NCBI GenBank assembly: GCA_023554445.1
Contig: JAMJQQ010000037.1
Coordinates: 1 to 11,254, forward strand
Source of the DNA: Carthagonibacter metallireducens
GTDB lineage: Bacteria; Gemmatimonadota; Gemmatimonadetes; Palauibacterales; Palauibacteraceae
Length of the DNA stretch: 11,254 nucleotides
Direction of reading: 5' to 3'
Shown here piece by piece: positions 6,954 to 11,254 of this stretch. Numbering within the stretch: the stretch's first letter is position 1; every line of letters starts with the position of its first letter. The position numbers and the translations under genes are program-made. The notes under the pieces were generated by a model. The model saw nothing but the letters and a program-made list of their open reading frames with translations, searched no databases and was not told the DNA's origin.

Positions 6954-8327
6954 ATGACAACCATGACCACGAACGGCGTGCGCGCGTACGTCGAGAAGGC
7001 CGCCCGCTACATGTCGGAACGAAAGGCGCACCGGGATTCGGTGCGCCGGCTCAGGTTCGATACGATCGCCGTGCATGGGATGTACAGCGCGGAGGAAGCG
7101 TTCACGGGCGGGCAGGGCGGCATCATCGAGCCCGTCTTTCCCTCGAGCTCGCAGGCGTACCGGGACAGCGACGAGATGGAGGCGGCGCTCTCCTACCAGA
7201 TTCCCACCTGGTGCTACTCGAGGATCCACAATCCGACGGTCTTCTACCTGGAAGAGACTCTGGCCCTTCTCGAGTCGTACGGCTGCGGGTGCGATGCCAC
7301 CGGACTGTGCACCTCGTCGGGCATGGCGGCGATCAAGCAGGCGATCGAGCCACTCCTGGCGCGGGAAGGATCCGGGGCCGAGAACATTAATTTCGTCTCG
7401 GCCGCCCAGACCTACGGTGGGACGTTCCAGCTGTTCAACGTCCGCATGGCCGAACGCGGTGCGATGGTCCGCTGGGTGAGGGAGCCGTGGAAGATCGAGG
7501 ACTGGGAGCCGCTGATCGACGAGGGCACCCGATTCCTGTATGCCGAGATCCCGTCCAATCCGCAGCAGGCGTTCGCCGATATCGCTGCCGTCGCCGAACT
7601 GGCGCACGCACATGGGATTCCACTGGTCGTCGATTCGACGGTGGCGACCCCTGCTCTGATGCGGCCTCTCGAGCACGGCGCTGACATCGTGGTGCATTCA
7701 CTGTCGAAGACGGCCAGCGCAGGGGGGTGCACGATCTCGGGTGCCGTTGTCGCACGCCACGACCTGGTCTCGAGGCACCTGGCGGACGAGGTGAAGGCGG
7801 ACTACGGCCTGTGGCTCAAGCTGTGGCCGTTCCGCGATTCGGGTCCGGCCATGTCACCCGAGACGGCGCATACGGTGCTCAGCGAGGTTCGAACCCTGCG
7901 GCTCAAGATCGAACAGATGTCGAAGAACACTCTCGCCGTGGCCCACTGGCTGGCCGACCACCCGCGGGTGGAAAGGGTCGACTACCTGGGGCTCGAGAAT
8001 CATCCGCTGCACGGTCTGGCCCGGCGCTACATGCAGGTCGTGGATGATGGCACGCCCATGTTCGGACACCTGATGTCCTTCAACGTCAAGGGTTCGGCGG
8101 CGGATACCCGGAATTTCTTCGATGGCCTTCAGCGTACCTGGCGTGCGACTGACCTGGGCCGGATCAAGTCGGTGGCGACGATTCCGGCGATCTCCACGCA
8201 TCAGCAGCAGGGAGAAGAAGGGCGGGAGCTCGCAGGCATTCCGGCCAACATGGTGCGTTTGTGCGTCGGAGCCGAGCACCCCGACGACACGATCGCCGAT
8301 CTCGACCAGGCACTGGCGCGGATCTGA
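6954..8327 (+). CDS. Trans-sulfuration-family PLP enzyme (O-acylhomoserine sulfhydrylase / cystathionine gamma-synthase-like)
   Basis: Cys/Met metabolism PLP enzyme, 457 residues, in the fold-type I family acting at the gamma or beta carbon of homoserine esters, cystathionine, methionine or cysteine. Visible family marks: YSRIHNPT (88-95) with phosphate-binding Tyr88 and Arg90; SSGMAAI (121-127); TYGGTFQLF (153-161), with Tyr154 expected to stack on PLP; Asp227 in VVDSTVATP; PLP lysine Lys252 in HSLSKTAS; Arg435 in MVRLCVGAE, which should bind the substrate carboxylate. A Gly follows Tyr154 where methionine gamma-lyase has its special Cys, so it looks more like a sulfhydrylase/synthase than a gamma-lyase. 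Oddities: about 35 extra residues before the conserved RFDTIAVHG, and SLSKTASAGG in place of the usual TKY/TKW-type lysine motif. The ATG at 6954 has GAGG seven bases upstream. Family confident; reaction uncertain, and the neighbours allow a catabolic role. Confidence 0.85.
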   Translation: MTTMTTNGVRAYVEKAARYMSERKAHRDSVRRLRFDTIAVHGMYSAEEAFTGGQGGIIEPVFPSSSQAYRDSDEMEAALSYQIPTWCYSRIHNPTVFYLEETLALLESYGCGCDATGLCTSSGMAAIKQAIEPLLAREGSGAENINFVSAAQTYGGTFQLFNVRMAERGAMVRWVREPWKIEDWEPLIDEGTRFLYAEIPSNPQQAFADIAAVAELAHAHGIPLVVDSTVATPALMRPLEHGADIVVHSLSKTASAGGCTISGAVVARHDLVSRHLADEVKADYGLWLKLWPFRDSGPAMSPETAHTVLSEVRTLRLKIEQMSKNTLAVAHWLADHPRVERVDYLGLENHPLHGLARRYMQVVDDGTPMFGHLMSFNVKGSAADTRNFFDGLQRTWRATDLGRIKSVATIPAISTHQQQGEEGRELAGIPANMVRLCVGAEHPDDTIADLDQALARI

Positions 8328-8359
8328 ATCTCCGCCTCAGGCACAGCCGGCGGATCTGA
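8318..8359 (+). repeat. 10-base direct repeat with a short stem in the PLP enzyme / aldehyde dehydrogenase gap
   Basis: GCGGATCTGA occurs at 8318-8327, where it contains the PLP enzyme stop codon, and again at 8350-8359. The stem TCCGCC (8331-8336) / GGCGGA (8349-8354) overlaps the second copy. It may be chance in a GC-rich 66-base gap. Confidence 0.25.
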
Positions 8360-8393
8360 TCAGGCAACACGAACTCGATATCGGGAGACTCCG

Positions 8394-9815
8394 ATGAAGA
8401 TGCTCCTAGGTCATGAATGGGTCGATCGCGAGGAGACGATCGACGTGCGCGACCCGTTCGACGACTCGCTGATAGATACGGTGCCGGCCGCAGATCACGA
8501 TGACGTGGAGACGGCGCTCGCCACGGCCTTCGAGGCCCGCGATACGGCCCGGAAAATGACGACGTACGAGCGGGCCCAGGTGCTGTACCGCACCGGCCAG
8601 ATCATCGCGGGCGACATCGAGGGGTTCGCCACGGTCATAGCCCGGGAGGGCTCGAAAACGATCCGGGAGGCACGCGGCGAGGCCCGTCGCTGCGTGAATA
8701 CACTCACGATCGCGGCTGAGGAGGCGAAACGGCTCCAGGGCGAGACGATTCCCTTCGATTCCTTTCCAGGTGGAGAGGAGCGGCGCGGCTACTACGAGCG
8801 GGTTCCGATCGGAGTCGTTCTCGCGATCACGCCGTTCAACGATCCGTTGAATCTCGTTGCCCACAAGCTGGGGCCGGCGATCGCAGGGGGGAACTCGGTG
8901 ATCCTGAAGCCGGCCACTGTCACTCCACTCTCGGGACTGAAGCTCACCGAAGCGTTCATGCAGGCGGGGCTTCCGCCGGGCGTGCTGCAGTGCATCACCG
9001 GGTACGGTGCGGTGCTGGGGGACGCGCTGGTCGAGGACCCGAGGGTGCGAATGGTGTCGTTCACCGGCGGCGTCGAAGCGGGCGAGCGGATCATGTCGCG
9101 CATCGGTCTGAAGAAGGTCGGCATGGAGCTCGGCTCCAACTCACCCGTGATCGTCTGGAAGGACGCCGATCTCGACTGGGCCGTCGAAACCTGCGTTTCG
9201 GGGGCGTTCTGGGCGGCCGGGCAGAACTGCATCGGCGTGCAGCGAATCTACATCCACCGCGATGTTTACGATCGCTTTCGCGATGGGTTCGTGAACAGGA
9301 CGAAGGCCTACCGGACGGGGAACAAGCTGGACGAATCCACCGACATGGGCCCGATGATCAACGAAGGGGAGGCGAAGCGGGTCGAGCGCTGGGTGAAGGA
9401 AGCGGTGGAAAAGGGTGCCCGGTTGCTCGCCGGAGGCACGCGTGACGGAGCGCTCGTACCACCGACCGTGCTGGAGGACGTGCCCGAGGATGCCACGATT
9501 CATTTCGAGGAGGTGTTCGGTCCGACCGTGAACCTGTACCCGGTGGACGACCTGGACGAAGCGATCGACAGGGCGAACAGTGCCAACTACGGCCTGCACG
9601 CTGCGGGGTTTTCGAACGACGTGACCGTGTGCCACAGGCTCGCGGCGGGCCTGGACTGCGGGAGCGTGATTCTCAACGACTCGACCGACTACCGGCTCGA
9701 CTCGATGCCGTTCGGTGGCGTGAAGAACTCCGGGCTCGGGCGGGAAGGCCTGAAGTTTTCTCTCCAGGAGATGACTGAGCCAAAGGTCGTATGCTGGTAT
9801 CTGCCCGGGCTCTGA
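8394..9815 (+). CDS. NAD(P)-dependent aldehyde dehydrogenase (lactaldehyde / phosphonoacetaldehyde dehydrogenase-like)
   Basis: Cytoplasmic ALDH-superfamily enzyme, 473 residues, oxidising an aldehyde to its acid. The full active site is present: oxyanion-hole Asn149 in TPFNDP, cofactor-binding Lys172 in LKPA, FTGG (223-226) in the Rossmann loop, general base Glu245 in MELGSNS, nucleophile Cys279 in GQNC, and EEVFGP (372-377). The C-terminal MPFGGVKNSGLGREG and EMTEPK, plus the TPFNDPLNLVAHK stretch, resemble the branch with methanogen lactaldehyde/glyceraldehyde-3-phosphate dehydrogenases, phosphonoacetaldehyde and sulfolactaldehyde dehydrogenases. Substrate is not readable from sequence. 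The ATG at 8394 has GGGAG (8383-8387) six bases upstream. It lies 66 bases after the PLP enzyme and 25 bases before the preferred start of the porin gene. With homoserine dehydrogenase upstream, a small semialdehyde such as aspartate semialdehyde is an attractive but unproven substrate. Confidence 0.88.
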   Translation: MKMLLGHEWVDREETIDVRDPFDDSLIDTVPAADHDDVETALATAFEARDTARKMTTYERAQVLYRTGQIIAGDIEGFATVIAREGSKTIREARGEARRCVNTLTIAAEEAKRLQGETIPFDSFPGGEERRGYYERVPIGVVLAITPFNDPLNLVAHKLGPAIAGGNSVILKPATVTPLSGLKLTEAFMQAGLPPGVLQCITGYGAVLGDALVEDPRVRMVSFTGGVEAGERIMSRIGLKKVGMELGSNSPVIVWKDADLDWAVETCVSGAFWAAGQNCIGVQRIYIHRDVYDRFRDGFVNRTKAYRTGNKLDESTDMGPMINEGEAKRVERWVKEAVEKGARLLAGGTRDGALVPPTVLEDVPEDATIHFEEVFGPTVNLYPVDDLDEAIDRANSANYGLHAAGFSNDVTVCHRLAAGLDCGSVILNDSTDYRLDSMPFGGVKNSGLGREGLKFSLQEMTEPKVVCWYLPGL

Positions 9816-9840
9816 CTTGAGATCCGGGGGGCACTGCTTC

Positions 9841-11109
9841 GTGCGCAGCTGGGCGGCGCAGCGGGCAGGGATGCTGGCGTGCATCGCGCCCGTGCTGCTG
9901 ATCCTCGATCCCGCGCCGGCCCACGCACAGGAAGATTCGGTAGCAGTCGCGGTGCCCGATTCGGTGGCCCTCGATTCGGCTACGATCGCGGCTGATACGC
10001 TGCGCGACTCTCACCCCCAGGACTCTCCGGACGTCGCCGGCTTCCTGTTCGAGACGCCCGACCAGAGGGGACAGTTACGCCTCCGCGCCTCGATCCGCCT
10101 GAACGGGGCCTGGGACTTCAACGGCCTCCAGAACACGGATGTATTCGACACCTATCAGATCCCGGTCGGGGATGTCGCGAACGAGCAGGCCCGCTTCTTC
10201 CTCCAGGCGACCCAGAGCCGGATCGGCTTCGAGCTGTCCAGTGCCACGTCGGGCGGAGTCGTATTCGGGAGGATCGAGGCCGACTTCCGGGGCCCGGGGG
10301 ACGCCTTCAGGTTGCGACACGCGTACGGCGAGTTCTGGCGTGTTCTGGCCGGCCAGACATGGTCCAACTTCAGCGACGTCGAGGCGATCCCCGTGACCGT
10401 CGACTTCGAGGGCCCTCCCAGCTCGAACAGCGTTCGGACGCCCCAGGTCCGCTACACCCAGACGGCGTCGGACAGCACCAGCTGGTCGGTCGCGCTCGAG
10501 GCGCCGAAGGCCGACGTTACAGATCCGGACGAGGTGGAGGCCGCGTTCCAGGGGTTTGGTGATGTGACCGCACGAGCACGTCTCGCCTCCGACTGGGGAC
10601 ATCTTCAGATATCGGGCGTGTTTCGTTCCCTGGCGGCGAACGACACGACGGGAAGCACGGACTTCCTCCCGGGGCTCGGGTTGATGCTGTCCGGCAGCTC
10701 ACGGGTCGCAGAGAACGACAAGTTCCGGTTTCAGGCGATCGGCGGTATCGCCATATCCAGATTCGTCGGAAGCCTGGGCGGGAAGGGCCTCGACCTGTTG
10801 TTCAATCCGACTACGGGCCGCTTCGAACAGGTCACCTCGTACGGCGGATTCGTGACCTGGACGCATACAAACCTGTTCGACAGGCCTGTGGAGACGAATG
10901 TGACGGGCGGAATACTCGGTGTGGTGAACAAGAGCTTCCAGCTGCCCGAAGATTACAGTTCGTCGCAGTATGTTTCGGCAAACATCTTCTGGCGGTTTAC
11001 GGAAGGCGGAAGGGCCGGAGTGGAGTGGTCCTGGGGGCTCCGAAGGAACAAGAACGGGCAGTCGGGTCAGGCTACCCGCCTCTCGTTCGCGGCCTATTTC
11101 GACTTCTGA
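9841..11109 (+). CDS. DcaP-like outer-membrane porin
   Basis: Predicted trimeric beta-barrel porin of the DcaP type, a family whose Acinetobacter member passes dicarboxylates and small aromatic acids across the outer membrane. From the GTG at 9841 it has 422 residues. A signal peptide (MRSWAAQRAG, hydrophobic core, PAHA|QE near residue 29) leads to a low-complexity D/S/V/A-rich linker of about 35 residues, then the barrel. Family-like marks: RFFLQATQSRIGFE, GRIEADFRG, FRLRHAYGE, LAGQTWSNF, TVDFEGPP and RTPQVRYT. The last residues, AAYFDF, end in Phe, as is usual for barrels inserted by BAM. Start choice: GTG 9841 follows GGGGGG (9826-9831) by nine bases; the frame also has TTG at 9817 (no ribosome site) and ATG at 9871 (signal peptide loses its basic start). 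Probably co-transcribed with the aldehyde dehydrogenase, hinting that it imports that operon's substrate. DcaP assignment is moderately sure; ligand unknown. Confidence 0.8.
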   Translation: MRSWAAQRAGMLACIAPVLLILDPAPAHAQEDSVAVAVPDSVALDSATIAADTLRDSHPQDSPDVAGFLFETPDQRGQLRLRASIRLNGAWDFNGLQNTDVFDTYQIPVGDVANEQARFFLQATQSRIGFELSSATSGGVVFGRIEADFRGPGDAFRLRHAYGEFWRVLAGQTWSNFSDVEAIPVTVDFEGPPSSNSVRTPQVRYTQTASDSTSWSVALEAPKADVTDPDEVEAAFQGFGDVTARARLASDWGHLQISGVFRSLAANDTTGSTDFLPGLGLMLSGSSRVAENDKFRFQAIGGIAISRFVGSLGGKGLDLLFNPTTGRFEQVTSYGGFVTWTHTNLFDRPVETNVTGGILGVVNKSFQLPEDYSSSQYVSANIFWRFTEGGRAGVEWSWGLRRNKNGQSGQATRLSFAAYFDF

Positions 11110-11133
11110 CGGGCGAGGTACGTCTCGCCCGTC
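11108..11133. terminator. Strong hairpin between convergent genes, likely bidirectional terminator
   Basis: GACGGGCGAG (11108-11117) and CTCGCCCGTC (11124-11133) form a perfect 10-bp stem around the loop GTACGT. It begins inside the porin stop codon (11107-11109) and lies 34 bases beyond the stop of the convergent PLP gene. There is no U-tract, so it may work with Rho or mainly protect 3' ends. Confidence 0.6.
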
Positions 11134-11167
11134 GCTCGCCTGACCCGGGAGCCGGCCGCTCGAAGAG

Positions 11168-11254
11168 TCAGACTCCGACCGCGACCCCCGACATCGCCTG
11201 TTCGAGTGCCCGATCGAGGTCGGCGATCAGATCTTCGCTGTCCTCGCAGCCCAC
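11168..11254 (-). CDS. C-terminal end of a second trans-sulfuration-family PLP enzyme, cut by the window edge
   Basis: Reading inward from the right edge on the minus strand, an open frame codes 28 residues and stops with TGA at 11170-11168. The visible start, VGCEDSEDLIADLDRALEQA, matches the typical final segment of cystathionine gamma-synthase, gamma-lyase and O-acylhomoserine sulfhydrylase proteins, where VG-E followed by DLI-DL--AL forms the last helix after the carboxylate-binding Arg. The first PLP enzyme in this window ends in the same way (VGAEHPDDTIADLDQAL). The rest, including the PLP lysine, is outside, so the reaction cannot be told. It converges on the porin gene across the 11108-11133 hairpin. 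Confidence 0.68.
   Translation of the reverse strand: MGCEDSEDLIADLDRALEQAMSGVAVGV

Noticed and set aside
6492..7697. 401-codon minus-strand open frame spanning homoserine dehydrogenase and PLP enzyme
   Set aside because: It crosses two conserved genes and their gap on the opposite strand and has no protein-family features.
6954..8327. Methionine gamma-lyase as the product
   Set aside because: The Cys that follows the PLP-stacking Tyr in methionine gamma-lyase is Gly here, as in sulfhydrylases and synthases; a gamma-lyase cannot be fully excluded but is not supported.
1..11254. Defence system, mobile element, CRISPR array or tRNA genes
   Set aside because: No array-like repeats, transposase or integrase motifs, toxin-antitoxin pair or tRNA fold was found; every long real frame is metabolic or envelope-related.

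Overview
This window is dense, high-GC bacterial DNA with short intergenic gaps. It holds eight protein-coding genes, of which the first and last are cut by the window edges. No RNA gene, insertion sequence, integrase, CRISPR array or phage gene was found. Three predicted exported proteins carry signal peptides ending in AQ, the outer-membrane proteins are beta-barrels, and the secreted porin has a D/S/V/A-rich linker. This points to a Gram-negative (diderm) environmental bacterium. The style resembles Gemmatimonadota or a neighbouring phylum, but that is an impression from protein style and not a phylogenetic result.

Left block (1-2846, + strand). A tyrosine phenol-lyase lacks about 73 N-terminal residues because the window starts inside it. 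It overlaps a ClsA-type cardiolipin synthase by 4 bases (ATGA). Every TPL catalytic or substrate residue I could map falls at the expected position with one constant offset and no gaps, including Arg381, which separates TPL from tryptophanase.

Middle block (2847-5741). A secreted GH36-like alpha-galactosidase lies on the minus strand, tail-to-tail with the cardiolipin synthase and head-to-head with an orphan outer-membrane beta-barrel gene on the plus strand. The 105-base divergent gap has overlapping -10-like elements on both strands. The beta-barrel gene looks leaderless: a TANNNT box sits 6 bases before its GTG and there is no ribosome binding site.

Right block (5742-11254). After a plausible extended -10 promoter and an 84-base leader come four co-directional genes: an ACT-less homoserine dehydrogenase, a trans-sulfuration-family (Cys/Met metabolism) PLP enzyme, an aldehyde dehydrogenase of the lactaldehyde/phosphonoacetaldehyde type, and a DcaP-like trimeric porin. 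A strong hairpin follows. On the opposite strand, the last 28 codons of a second trans-sulfuration-family PLP enzyme run in from the window edge.

Taken together, the window looks like amino-acid chemistry, with three PLP lyase/synthase-type enzymes, linked to outer-membrane uptake. The best candidate for something undescribed is the homoserine dehydrogenase / PLP enzyme / aldehyde dehydrogenase / porin operon. Its gene content suits import and oxidative breakdown of a homoserine-type or sulfur amino acid better than ordinary methionine or threonine synthesis. The second candidate is the coupling of a phenol-releasing enzyme to a membrane-lipid enzyme.
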